This document shows, in pieces, positions 44,649-52,992 of a stretch of DNA of 64,000 nt; position 1 is the first letter of the stretch; every line of letters starts with the position of its first letter. The notes below the pieces were generated by a model. That model saw only the letters and a list, made by a program, of their open reading frames with translations, was not told the DNA's origin and ran no database searches. The DNA is from Duganella margarita (lineage in GTDB: Bacteria > Pseudomonadota > Gammaproteobacteria > Burkholderiales > Burkholderiaceae_D): positions 1-64,000 of the forward strand of contig NZ_WWCS01000019.1 in NCBI RefSeq assembly GCF_009857535.1, read 5' to 3'. Made by a program: the position numbers and the translations under genes.

Positions 44649-45416
44649 TTAGCGCGGCTGTCCCTCCGGAATGAACACATAGCCCAGGCCCCACACGGTC
44701 TGGATGTACAGCGGGCTGGAAGGATCCGGCTCGATCAGCTTGCGCAGGCGCGAGATCTGCACGTCCAGGCTGCGGTCGAACACCTCGTATTCGCGGCCGC
44801 GCGCCAGTTCCATCAGTTTTTCGCGCGACAGCGGCTGGCGCGCATGGCGGGCGAATACTTTTAGTACCGAAAATTCGCCGGTGGTCAGCGGCACGGTCTC
44901 GCCGTTTTTCTTCAGCGTGCGGGTGCCCAGGTCCAGCACGAACTGGCCGAACTCGAAGGTCTGCGGGGTTTCCGACGGCGCGCCGGGGATTTCGTCCGGG
45001 CCGCGGCGGCGCAGCACGGCGCCGATGCGGGCCACCAGTTCACGCGGATTGAAGGGCTTGGGCAGGTAGTCGTCGGCGCCCATTTCCAGGCCGACGATGC
45101 GGTCGACGTCTTCGCCTTTGGCGGTCAGCATGATGATCGGCGTCTGGTCGCCGGCGCCGCGCAGGCGGCGGCAGATCGACAGGCCGTCTTCCCCGGGCAG
45201 CATCAGGTCCAGCACCAGCAGGTCGTAGCGCTCGCGCAGCCACAGTTTGTTCATGGCGGTGGCACTTTCCGCGGTGAAGACGTTGAAGCCTTGCTCGGTC
45301 AGGTAGCGGCGCAGCAGGTCACGCAGTCGGACGTCGTCGTCGACCACCATGATCTTGGCGGCATGGCCCTGGCCATGGGTGGCGGTGTTGCCGGAATCAG
45401 TCGTTGTTGTAGTCAT
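44649..45416 (-). CDS. ompR: Osmolarity response regulator OmpR
   Basis: 255 residues. Receiver domain with D70 (LLVLDLMLPGEDGLSICRRLR is near-identical to E. coli OmpR) and a winged-helix domain ending in QTVWGLGYVFIPEG. It controls porin and envelope genes. About 16 extra N-terminal residues (Thr/His/Gly-rich) precede the receiver. A tandem 10-bp OmpR-type box at 45493-45512 lies 77 bp upstream, in the region shared with a divergent exported protein, so autoregulation or control of that gene is likely. Confidence 0.95.
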   Translation of the reverse strand: MTTTTTDSGNTATHGQGHAAKIMVVDDDVRLRDLLRRYLTEQGFNVFTAESATAMNKLWLRERYDLLVLDLMLPGEDGLSICRRLRGAGDQTPIIMLTAKGEDVDRIVGLEMGADDYLPKPFNPRELVARIGAVLRRRGPDEIPGAPSETPQTFEFGQFVLDLGTRTLKKNGETVPLTTGEFSVLKVFARHARQPLSREKLMELARGREYEVFDRSLDVQISRLRKLIEPDPSSPLYIQTVWGLGYVFIPEGQPR

Positions 45417-45492
45417 TTGGCTGCCAGATTTGTCTTATTCATGTTGCTATGGTAACGTCATATTCGTCCTGCGAAAACACGCACGACAACCC

Positions 45493-45512
45493 ATTACAAA
45501 GTGTTACAAACT
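45493..45512. promoter_or_regulatory. OmpR-type tandem binding box
   Basis: ATTACAAAGT followed directly by GTTACAAACT gives two in-phase 10-bp units, each with TTACA, matching the known OmpR pattern of GNTACA-N4 direct repeats. It lies between ompR and the divergent small exported protein. Confidence 0.6.
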
Positions 45513-45587
45513 TTACCCAATTCGCCTTACCCCCTCAGGCAAAGCATCATACACTGCGGGCATAGATTCAGCTTTCCAGGGGACGTC

Positions 45588-45986
45588 ATGTTCATCGATC
45601 ACAAAAGAAAATTCGCGGCAGCTAGCGCATCTTTTTGCGTTCGATTCACTATGGCGTCCGCGCTGGCGTGCGGTTTGCTCGGCGCCAGCCTGGCGCATGC
45701 CGACGGTGACGGCCCCAATGGCCAACGCCGCGACCAGCAGCAACCGCAGCAGCACCAGCAGAACGCCCCGCGTGGCGAACAGCCGCGTTCCAGCGATGCG
45801 CGCCAGCTCGATCCGCGCAGCTACGAAGCGCGCGCCGAAGAACAGCGCCGCGCCATGCAGGACGCCAGCCGCAACGCCGAGATGAGTCGCCGCGTCGGCC
45901 GCATGACGCCGGACGAGCGCCGCGACCTGCGCCGCCAGATCAACGAAGTCAGCCAGGATTTGTACGCGGTGCCGCCGCGTCGTTGA
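45588..45986 (+). CDS. Small exported Gln/Arg-rich protein divergent from ompR
   Basis: 132 residues. A signal peptide (hydrophobic core MASALACGLLGASLAHA, cleavage near residue 38) precedes a Gln-rich linker and a charged helical tail (RMTPDERRDLRRQINEVSQDLY). It resembles small periplasmic hypothetical proteins of this family of bacteria; I do not recognise a named domain. AGGGGA lies 4 nt before the ATG. The OmpR-type box lies 75 bp upstream, so osmotic control is plausible. Confidence 0.75.
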   Translation: MFIDHKRKFAAASASFCVRFTMASALACGLLGASLAHADGDGPNGQRRDQQQPQQHQQNAPRGEQPRSSDARQLDPRSYEARAEEQRRAMQDASRNAEMSRRVGRMTPDERRDLRRQINEVSQDLYAVPPRR

Positions 45987-46117
45987 TGATTTCGTTAGTT
46001 GCCCGTCAAGGGAAGATAATAAAACGCTAAATTTGTTATTTGCGTATTATTGTTTTGTATCAATATCCTCACACTTGTCGCTTTCTGAACCGCGTTTCTC
46101 CTGTCTTTTCCTTGGCC

Positions 46118-46145
46118 TGCGTGTAAGATCAATTAATTACACGCA
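46118..46145. promoter_or_regulatory. Perfect 9-bp dyad upstream of the DUF342 genes
   Basis: TGCGTGTAA, a 10-bp AT-rich spacer (gatcaattaa) and TTACACGCA. It lies 39 bp before the GTG start of the first DUF342 gene, in an otherwise empty AT-rich 198-bp gap. It looks like an operator; no T-tract follows, so it is not a terminator. Confidence 0.5.
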
Positions 46146-46184
46146 ACGCCTTCCGGCTGCCTGCGTGCCGTTTGGAGGAAGACC

Positions 46185-48092
46185 GTGGTTCAAGACGTTG
46201 CATCCGCAGCGCTCGCCGCCGGCCCGGAGCCAGAAGCTCCCGGTCCCGGCCTGCCTATTGGTTTAGTAAAGCGCGCAGACGGAATTTATATCGATGTGGG
46301 CATGAGCCAGCCGGCGCTGATGGCGGCGGTGGAGCACGTGTTCCAGTCGGGCGGCTACTTCGCCGGCCTCGATTACCCCGCGCTGATGCGGGCGCTGTAT
46401 GGCATCGGCCCCGACGTTGGCGAGGTGCAGGCGCTGCGCCTGGCGGACGCCGTGCGCGTGTTCGACGGCGCCCGCCTGGCGCTGTACAAAAATCCCAAAA
46501 TCAGCCTGTCCTACGCTGAATACACTTTCCAGCCGCTGTTCCTGGACGAGATTACGCTGCCCGACGGCACCGTGATTCCCGAGCGTCCGGCGCATCTGGA
46601 TATCGACGAATTCATCGCCGACATGTGGAACAAGGGCATCCGCTTCGGCATCGACGTGGCGGCGGTGAAGGCGGCCATGGCCTCGCCCAAGGCCGACCGC
46701 ATCACCTTCGCCAACGACCTGGAGCCGGAGGACGGCAAGAACGCCACCGTGGTGGAGGTCTCGTCCGATCTGCACCGCAGCGATGCCCCCAAGGCGCGCG
46801 CCGACGGCCGCATCGACCTGCAAAGCTTCCAGAACCGCTTCCCGCAGATCAAGGCCGAAGTGCGGCTGCTGAAGAAGGAGCCCTCGGCGCCCGGCTTGCC
46901 GGGTTTCGACCTGGCCGGCCGCAGGACCGAGCCGGCGCCGCCCAAGGATTTGACGCTGCGCTTTCTGGCCGGCGAGGGCACCGAGGCCAAAACCTTCGAG
47001 GACGGCGAGTACCTGGTCTCCACGCGCGAGGGGTTTTTGAGCGTGGACGCCAAGTCCAATCGCATTTCCATCACCGATAAAATCGTCAGCCTGGAAGGCG
47101 TCAGCGGCCGCACCACCGGCAATCTGCAACTGGCCGGCGCATATGAGGAATACGGCGACGTACAGGAGCAGCGCGACGTCACCGGCTCGGACATCACGGT
47201 GCACGGCAATGTCTATGGCAATATCCATTCGCGCGGCGGCACCGTGGTGCTGGACAAGAACCTGGTCAGCGGCAGCGTGCATAACGTGGCCGGCAATATC
47301 AACATCGCCGGCGTGGCGTCCAACTCGGTGATCCATGCGGTCAATGGCACGGTCACCATCCAGCGTGCCGAGAACTGCGTGATCTCGGGTGTGAACGTCA
47401 AGATTGAGGAAGCCTCCAACTGCGAAATCATCGGCGACGGCGTGCTGATTGCGGTGGCCGAAGGCTGCGCCATCGCAGGCCGCAACGTCGAGGTGGAAAG
47501 CGCCGGGCCGCGCCGCCGCACCGAGATGGTGATCTATGTCCTGGTGAAGGACGTGACGCAGTTCGACCAGGAGATCGCCGAGCTGGAAGCGCGGGTGGCC
47601 GCTTTCGCCCAGGCCAACGCCGACAGCCAGCAGGAGATCGAGCGCATCTCGGCGCTGCCGGACGTGCGCCGCTACCTGGCGCTGGCGGCCAAGCTGCGCA
47701 CGCAGGAACTGGTGCTGACGCCGGAGCAGGGCCAGTTCCTGCGCAAGATTGCCACCGCGGTGGCGGAAGAGATTCAGGCCATCCAGAAGCACAAGCTGGA
47801 TTTGCAAGTCGGCCAGACCCAGCACACGCTGCTGAGCGAGCGGCTGGCGCGGGTCATCGAGCAGAAGGTGGAAGCGGCCGGCATTGCCCGCTGCGGCCTG
47901 CACATGGCCAGCGGCGAGACGCTGGTGCGCACCATGCCGTTCGTTGCCGAGACGGCGGTGCTGCGGCAGCTGCCGCCCAAAGACCTTAAGCAGCGCCTGC
48001 GCGGCACGCCGAGCGGCGGCCAGTTGCTGTTTGCCGACAGTGCCGGCTCGCTGGACTGGCACCTGGATCCGCGCCTGCGGCCGGCGCCTTGA
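46185..48092 (+). CDS. DUF342/FapA family protein, copy 1
   Basis: 635 residues. The centre carries the FapA (flagellar assembly protein A) polymer-like beta-helix: repeated short strands such as GRTTGNLQLAG, GSDITVHGNVYGNIHSRGGTVVLDKNL, and GCAIAGRNVEVESAG. A coiled coil (about 455-560) follows. No signal peptide or membrane segment is present. FapA homologues in Vibrio and other bacteria affect flagellar assembly and polar development, but the family's role is poorly defined. It starts with GTG preceded by GGAGGA. A paralogue follows 111 bp downstream. Confidence 0.88.
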   Translation: MVQDVASAALAAGPEPEAPGPGLPIGLVKRADGIYIDVGMSQPALMAAVEHVFQSGGYFAGLDYPALMRALYGIGPDVGEVQALRLADAVRVFDGARLALYKNPKISLSYAEYTFQPLFLDEITLPDGTVIPERPAHLDIDEFIADMWNKGIRFGIDVAAVKAAMASPKADRITFANDLEPEDGKNATVVEVSSDLHRSDAPKARADGRIDLQSFQNRFPQIKAEVRLLKKEPSAPGLPGFDLAGRRTEPAPPKDLTLRFLAGEGTEAKTFEDGEYLVSTREGFLSVDAKSNRISITDKIVSLEGVSGRTTGNLQLAGAYEEYGDVQEQRDVTGSDITVHGNVYGNIHSRGGTVVLDKNLVSGSVHNVAGNINIAGVASNSVIHAVNGTVTIQRAENCVISGVNVKIEEASNCEIIGDGVLIAVAEGCAIAGRNVEVESAGPRRRTEMVIYVLVKDVTQFDQEIAELEARVAAFAQANADSQQEIERISALPDVRRYLALAAKLRTQELVLTPEQGQFLRKIATAVAEEIQAIQKHKLDLQVGQTQHTLLSERLARVIEQKVEAAGIARCGLHMASGETLVRTMPFVAETAVLRQLPPKDLKQRLRGTPSGGQLLFADSAGSLDWHLDPRLRPAP

Positions 48093-48161
48093 TGCGGCTG
48101 GCGCAAGCCCGGCGTAACATGCTAATCTTGGGCTAACATCAAAAAGTGAAGGGGACGCGCC

Positions 48162-48200
48162 ATGGCGCGCCGGCCCGACGTACATCTTCCTGGGGATTAG
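48162..48200 (+). CDS. Twelve-codon leader ORF before the second DUF342 gene
   Basis: ATG GCG CGC ... GAT TAG encodes MARRPDVHLPGD and has a strong AAGGGG site 7 nt upstream. It ends 3 nt before the GTG start of the next gene and in the same frame. The ATG is centred in a 14-bp palindrome (CGCGCCATGGCGCG). It could be a coupling leader peptide, or the old N-terminus cut by an amber codon. It may also not be translated. Confidence 0.35.
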   Translation: MARRPDVHLPGD

Positions 48201-48203
48201 ACT

Positions 48204-50069
48204 GTGTCAGACGACGCTACGGCGCTGGAACCAACTGCGGAAGGCGATCTCCCGACAGCGATCGTCAAGCGGGCCGACGGCATCTTCTTCAAGGGCGATG
48301 CGTCGGCCGTGGCTTGCGCCCTGGCGGCCAGCCAGGTCTTCATGGGCAGCGCCTACTTTGCCGGGCTGGATTACGCAGTGTTCAGCAAGATGCTGTACAA
48401 CGTCGGCCCGGACCTGCCGGAAACCCTGCGCGGCCAGCCGCTGCTGCGCTTCGCCGACGCCATCGAACCATTCCACGCGCCGCGCCGCGCCTTGTACAAG
48501 ACCGTCAAGGTCATCAACGGCGAGGCCGAATACTATTTCGAGCCGGTGTTTTTTGATGTACCTGATATGCCGCCGCAGCCGGCGCGCCTGAACTTCGACG
48601 AATTCGTCGCCGACATGTGGGTCAAGGGCATTCGCTTCGGCATCGACGCGCCGGCGGTGCGCGACGTCATCGCCACCGGCCGGCTGGCGCGCATTGTCGT
48701 CGCGCGGCGGCTGAACGCGTTGCCGGGCAAGGACGCTGCCATCGTTGAAGTGTCGCAGGATATCCACCGCAGCAATGCGCCCAAGGACATCGGCGATGGC
48801 CGGCTGGATTTGCAATCGTTCCAGAACCGCTTCCCGCAGGTGAAGCCGAACGTCAAGCTGCTGCGCAAGATGCCGCGCGCGGCGGGCGTGCGCGGGTATG
48901 AGTTGTCCGGACTGGTGCTGGAACCGCCGCTGCCCAAGGATATCGAACTGGCCAGCGTGGCCGGCGAGGGCACGGTAATCGAAAACCTGCGCGGTGGCGA
49001 GTTCCTGGTGTCGGCGGTCGAAGGCTTTTTGAGCGTGGACCCGGGCACCAAGCGCTTGTCGATCGGACCCAAGATCATCAGCCGTGAAGGCGTCAGCGCG
49101 CGCACCACCGGCAATTTGCAACTGACCGGTGAGTACGAGGAGTTCGGCGACGTGCAGGAACAGCGCATGGTCGACGGCGGCAACATCACCATCCACGGCG
49201 ATGTGTTCGGGAATATCGTCTCGCGCGGCGGCGATGTGCTGCTGAGTAAAAACCTGATGGGCGGCACCGTCACCAATGCCGACGGCGCGATCCGCGTGCG
49301 TGGCGTGGCGTCCGGCGCGGTGCTGCAAACCAGGCGCGGCGAAGTAGCCCTGACGCGCGCCGAAAGCTGCATCATCTCCGGCAGCCGGGTGGTGATCGGC
49401 GAGGCCAGTAACTGCGAGATCATGGCCGATGAAGTGGTCATCAAGGTGGCGGAAGGTTGCGCCATCGCCGCCCGCAAGATCGAAATCGTGCACGCCGGGC
49501 CGCGCAAGCAGAACGAGATGCTGCTGTACGCGCTGGTGCCGGACACCACGAAGTTCGACAAGAAGATCGCCGAGTTGCAGCCCAGGGTGCAGCACGCGGC
49601 GCGCGAAGCGGATGCGCGCAAGGCGGAGATGGACGCCATTACCGCCCAGACCGAAGTGCGCAATTACCTGACGCTGGCCACGCGCGTGCGCAAGCGCGAA
49701 GTGGTGCTGACGCCGGAGCAGCTGCCGCTGTTCCAGAAGATGGCCGAGGCGGTCGGCCCGTCGCTGCGGCAGGTGGCGAAGATTTCGCTGGCGATCAAGG
49801 CGGCGCAGGTGCAGCAGGAGCAGGCGCAGGGCGAGGTGGATCAGGTGCAGCGGCAGAAGGCCGCGCTGATCCGCGGCTCGCGCTGCACGGTGGAGTTGAT
49901 CACCGGCGACGTGCTGCTGCGGACCATGAGCTTCGTGCCGGGCGAACCGCCGCCATACGACCGCCCGGCCAAGGAACTGAAAGCCAAGGTGCGCACCGCC
50001 GTACCGGGCATGACGGTGCTGCACTCAGGCCCGGTGGGACCGATCAATTGGGCGCCGTACGTGGAGTGA
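48204..50069 (+). CDS. DUF342/FapA family protein, copy 2
   Basis: 621 residues with the same architecture as the preceding gene: an N-terminal region (TAIVKRADGIFF versus GLVKRADGIYI), a DIHRSNAPK block, the central beta-helix (GRTTGNLQL-type and NITIHGDVFGNIVSRGGDVLL strands) and a coiled coil (about 450-550). The two are clear tandem paralogues that have diverged along their whole length. The start is GTG with a weak GGGGA site and a short leader ORF just upstream. Its 3' end overlaps the convergent truncated M23-like gene by 26 bp. Confidence 0.87.
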   Translation: MSDDATALEPTAEGDLPTAIVKRADGIFFKGDASAVACALAASQVFMGSAYFAGLDYAVFSKMLYNVGPDLPETLRGQPLLRFADAIEPFHAPRRALYKTVKVINGEAEYYFEPVFFDVPDMPPQPARLNFDEFVADMWVKGIRFGIDAPAVRDVIATGRLARIVVARRLNALPGKDAAIVEVSQDIHRSNAPKDIGDGRLDLQSFQNRFPQVKPNVKLLRKMPRAAGVRGYELSGLVLEPPLPKDIELASVAGEGTVIENLRGGEFLVSAVEGFLSVDPGTKRLSIGPKIISREGVSARTTGNLQLTGEYEEFGDVQEQRMVDGGNITIHGDVFGNIVSRGGDVLLSKNLMGGTVTNADGAIRVRGVASGAVLQTRRGEVALTRAESCIISGSRVVIGEASNCEIMADEVVIKVAEGCAIAARKIEIVHAGPRKQNEMLLYALVPDTTKFDKKIAELQPRVQHAAREADARKAEMDAITAQTEVRNYLTLATRVRKREVVLTPEQLPLFQKMAEAVGPSLRQVAKISLAIKAAQVQQEQAQGEVDQVQRQKAALIRGSRCTVELITGDVLLRTMSFVPGEPPPYDRPAKELKAKVRTAVPGMTVLHSGPVGPINWAPYVE

Positions 50070-50778
50070 AGCCGACCACGGCGCCGTCGGCCACTGCCAG
50101 CACTTCCGCGCCGTAGGCGAGATGGGCGTGGGCGTCGCGCGGATCGCCTTTGTAGGGCTGGCCGTCCTGATACTTCTTCCAGTCGATCGCGTAGCGGCGT
50201 GTGTTGTTGGCCAGGCCGCCGGCGACGAACACGCCGGTGCGGTGGTGCGATGCCAGGCCGGGACCATTGTCGGCGCTCCAACCGGGACCGCTCAATGGTG
50301 GTCCCAGCGCTTTCAATGGCGTGGTGTGGGTACCGATTAGCGGACCATCGGCAAAGCTGTCGGCGAGCAGCACGCGGTTGCGCAGCGCCTGAGGCACGGC
50401 CGTGCCGTCAAACGCCAGGCAGAGGAAGACCACGGCCGTGCCGCCGCTGCCATATTGCCGCATGCGATTCTTGAGCTGCGCTTCGCTGACGTTGGCCAGC
50501 AGCCGGCCCTGATCGCTGATGATTTCCACGCCCTTGACCGACAGCGGCTGGTCGGCATACGTGTGCAGGTGCAGTTCGTATAGCAGCAGGTTACGGCCTT
50601 CAATAGGGAAGGCGGTCGGCGGTTGCGGTGTGCGGATCTCCAGCTGGACCGGCGGGAAGGCGGGCTGGCGCATCTGTGCGACCAGCGGTGCTGCTGGGAT
50701 GTCGTCGCAACCCTGGGGCATGGCGGCGTGCGCCGTGGCGATGGTGCAGCAGAGTACAGCAAAGGTTTTGATCGACAT
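50044..50778 (-). CDS. M23-like exported protein lacking the C-terminal half of the peptidase domain
   Basis: 244 residues with a signal peptide (MSIKTFAVLCCTIATAHAAM). The C-terminal part (GLANNTRRYAIDWKKYQDGQPYKGDP, then YGAEVLAVADGAVVGF) matches the first half of an M23/LytM domain. The normal continuation with the HxH zinc ligands is missing: the frame ends after PRTAPN, inside the convergent DUF342 gene. No remaining M23 sequence is seen beyond. It is therefore a truncated, probably non-catalytic version, or a decayed gene. Confidence 0.7.
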   Translation of the reverse strand: MSIKTFAVLCCTIATAHAAMPQGCDDIPAAPLVAQMRQPAFPPVQLEIRTPQPPTAFPIEGRNLLLYELHLHTYADQPLSVKGVEIISDQGRLLANVSEAQLKNRMRQYGSGGTAVVFLCLAFDGTAVPQALRNRVLLADSFADGPLIGTHTTPLKALGPPLSGPGWSADNGPGLASHHRTGVFVAGGLANNTRRYAIDWKKYQDGQPYKGDPRDAHAHLAYGAEVLAVADGAVVGFTPRTAPN

Positions 50779-50850
50779 GGGCTGGCCGGTGAAAGAATGC
50801 AGGTAGTTTAGAATCGAACCGGGTACGCAGACTGCCAATTTGAGATGAAT

Positions 50851-51741
50851 TTATGCCAGCACCAGTGCGCTCAGCAGGACGCGCGCGTAGCCGGGCAGCG
50901 CGGCCTCGTCGCGCACGCAGACCAGCAGCTTGCGGTCGGCCCAGGCGTCGCTTAGCTTGACGATGCGCAGTTGGCCCGGGCTGCGGCGGGCGGCGGTTGC
51001 GGGCAGCAGGGCGAGGCCGGCGCCGCTGGCGACCATGCGCGCCATCGCTTCAAAGCTGCGCAGGCGGATCTTGCAGTGCAGCCGTCGGCCCAGCCGCGCG
51101 GCTTGTTCGGCGGCTTGCTGCTGAAAGGCGCTGTCGCCGGCCAGGCCGATGAAGTCGTGGTCCAGCGCCTCGGCAAACGCCATGTGGCGCTTGTGGCCCA
51201 GCGTGTGCGCCAGTGGATGGCTGCGCGCCATCGCCAGCACCAGCGGGTCGTCGCGGAACGGGAAGGTCTGCAGCGCGGCGTGCTCCACCGCATCCGAGAT
51301 GATGCCGATGTCGGCTACACCGTCGGCCACCGCTTGCACGATGTCGCGACTCAGGCGCTCTTCCAGGTTGATGCTCAGTTGCGGATGGGTTTTCAGGAAC
51401 GCCGCCAGCGCGTCCGGCAGGAATTCGGTCATGGCGGAGGTATTGCACAGCAGCCGCACCTGGCCTTTCAATCCGGTAGCGAATTGCGCCAGGTCGGCGT
51501 GCATATCGTCCACCTGGCGCGTGATGGCGCGCGCATGCTGCAGCAGCGTGCGTCCGGCCTCCGTCGGTTCGGCGCCGCGCCGGCCGCGGTGCAGCAGCGG
51601 CACGTCCAGCGCTTGCTCCATGCCGCGCACGCGGGCGCTGGCAGAGGGCAGCGCCAGATGTGCCAACTGCGCGCCAGCCGTAATGCTGCCGCTATCGGCG
51701 ATATGGATGAAAAGCCTAAGATCGGTCAGGTCGAAGCGCAT
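50851..51741 (-). CDS. LysR family transcriptional regulator, divergent from TSUP permease
   Basis: 296 residues. The winged helix-turn-helix spans about 3-62 (DLRLFIHIADSGSITAGAQLAHLALPSASARVRGMEQ) and is followed by the effector-binding domain. The adjacent divergent gene, 68 bp away, encodes a TSUP-type permease; this is the standard LysR layout, and regulators of this subgroup often control sulfite or organosulfonate exporters. The effector is not known. Confidence 0.93.
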   Translation of the reverse strand: MRFDLTDLRLFIHIADSGSITAGAQLAHLALPSASARVRGMEQALDVPLLHRGRRGAEPTEAGRTLLQHARAITRQVDDMHADLAQFATGLKGQVRLLCNTSAMTEFLPDALAAFLKTHPQLSINLEERLSRDIVQAVADGVADIGIISDAVEHAALQTFPFRDDPLVLAMARSHPLAHTLGHKRHMAFAEALDHDFIGLAGDSAFQQQAAEQAARLGRRLHCKIRLRSFEAMARMVASGAGLALLPATAARRSPGQLRIVKLSDAWADRKLLVCVRDEAALPGYARVLLSALVLA

Positions 51742-51809
51742 AGCCTATGGATTATCCGAAGTCTGCCTCAGTATATGCCAGATTTTCAGCAGCGTGCCGG
51801 CGGCGCACA

Positions 51810-52544
51810 ATGGCGGTTATGGATACGCTATTTATTATTTTGGTCTTCGTGCTGGCCGGCCTGGTGAAGGGCGTGACCGGCATGGGCCTGCCGACGGTCG
51901 CGGTGGCGCTGCTGACTTTGCGCATGTCACCGCTGGAAGCCGCAGCCTTGCTGATTGTGCCTTCGTCGATTACGAATGTATGGCAGCTTTCGGCCGGGCC
52001 GGCGCTGTACCCGCTGTGGCGGCGTTTCCGCGGGCTGCTGCTGGCGGTCTGCGTGGGGACGGGCTGCGCGCCGTTATTGGCGGCTGCCTCATGGAGCGGC
52101 GCGGTACTCGGCCTGGCGCTGTCGGGCTACGGCGTGCTGGGGCTGACCGGCTGGCGCATGCAGGTTGCGCCGCGCGTCGAACGCTGGGCCGGACCGCTGG
52201 CCGGCGCCACCACCGGCCTGATGGCCGGCGTGACCGGTGTCTTCGTCATGCCGGTGGCGCCATATCTGCAAGCGCTCAATCTGGACCAGGATGATCTGAT
52301 CCAGGCCATGGGCATGGCCTTTACCGTCTCCACGCTGGCGCTGGCCGCCATGCTCGCCGCGCGCGGCCAGTGGCATGCGGCGGCGGCGGCCAATTCGCTG
52401 CTGGCGCTGATCCCCGCTGTCGCAGGCATGCAACTCGGCCAGTGGCTGCGGGGTCGCATGCAGCCGGCCGTGTTCCGGCGCTGCTTCTTCATCGCCTTGC
52501 TGGCGCTGGGGGCGCACCAGCTGGCAACCCTGTTTTTGTATTAA
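51810..52544 (+). CDS. TSUP (TauE/SafE) family permease
   Basis: 244 residues with about eight transmembrane helices. The N-terminal FVLAGLVKGVTGMGLPTVAVALL and the central AGATTGLMAGVTGVFVMPVAPYLQ repeat are typical of TauE/SafE anion permeases, which move sulfite, sulfoacetate, sulfolactate or similar organic acids. The start is ambiguous between ATG at 51810 and 51819 and lacks a strong ribosome binding site. Control by the divergent LysR gene is likely. Confidence 0.9.
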   Translation: MAVMDTLFIILVFVLAGLVKGVTGMGLPTVAVALLTLRMSPLEAAALLIVPSSITNVWQLSAGPALYPLWRRFRGLLLAVCVGTGCAPLLAAASWSGAVLGLALSGYGVLGLTGWRMQVAPRVERWAGPLAGATTGLMAGVTGVFVMPVAPYLQALNLDQDDLIQAMGMAFTVSTLALAAMLAARGQWHAAAAANSLLALIPAVAGMQLGQWLRGRMQPAVFRRCFFIALLALGAHQLATLFLY

Positions 52545-52555
52545 TTTAGGTGAAG

Positions 52556-52584
52556 TGTCACTATTTAAAGTTTTCCTGTCACTA
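52556..52584. promoter_or_regulatory. TGTCACTA direct repeats upstream of the Arc-family gene
   Basis: TGTCACTA occurs at 52556-52563 and 52577-52584, exactly 21 bp apart (two helical turns). They flank an AT-rich stretch and lie 33 bp before the Arc-type gene. They are candidate operator half-sites for its product. Confidence 0.5.
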
Positions 52585-52617
52585 GCCAGTTTCTGCGGTT
52601 AATGCCAAGATACCGGC

Positions 52618-52974
52618 ATGTCAGATATCTACCGCAGTCAATTCCGTATGCCCTTCGCGCTGTTCGAAAAGCTGAAGGCAGAAGCCGGCAAAGCTGGCCG
52701 AAGTGTCAATGCCGAATTGGTCGGGCGGCTGGAGCGGAGCCTGACCGACAGCTCCAATGATCTGGACGTCCGCCTCATCTTTGAGGCGCTGGAACGGCTT
52801 TCGCTGCGCAACCCGGAACTGCGGTATAGCTTCGGCGTCAACCTGGGCAGCCAGCTCGATGAACGGCCCGCCGAAATCGAAGGCGGCAACTGGACGCTGG
52901 CGGTCAATCCCGGCTCCGCAGCAGCAGATACCTACCTCAAACAGAATCCCGACCTGCTGCAAAAGAAAGCCTGA
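52618..52974 (+). CDS. Arc-family ribbon-helix-helix regulator
   Basis: 118 residues. The first 45 residues (YRSQFRMPFALFEKLKAEAGKAGRSVNAELVGRLERSL) match the Arc DNA-binding domain: a beta-strand that reads the major groove, then two helices. The C-terminal 70 residues are without a recognised domain. Arc proteins bind DNA as paired dimers to spaced half-sites, and two TGTCACTA copies 21 bp apart lie in its promoter. No other phage gene is nearby. It converges with arfB (18 bp gap). Confidence 0.87.
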   Translation: MSDIYRSQFRMPFALFEKLKAEAGKAGRSVNAELVGRLERSLTDSSNDLDVRLIFEALERLSLRNPELRYSFGVNLGSQLDERPAEIEGGNWTLAVNPGSAAADTYLKQNPDLLQKKA

Positions 52975-52992
52975 GCGCCGAACGATCAACGG

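Noticed and set aside
46033-46266. A 77-codon frame in the AT-rich gap before the first DUF342 gene
   Set aside because: No ribosome binding site, no similarity, and it runs into the DUF342 gene in another frame.
52618-52974. Prophage remnant around the Arc-family gene
   Set aside because: Neighbours are a TSUP permease and arfB; no integrase, att-like repeats or phage structural genes are seen.
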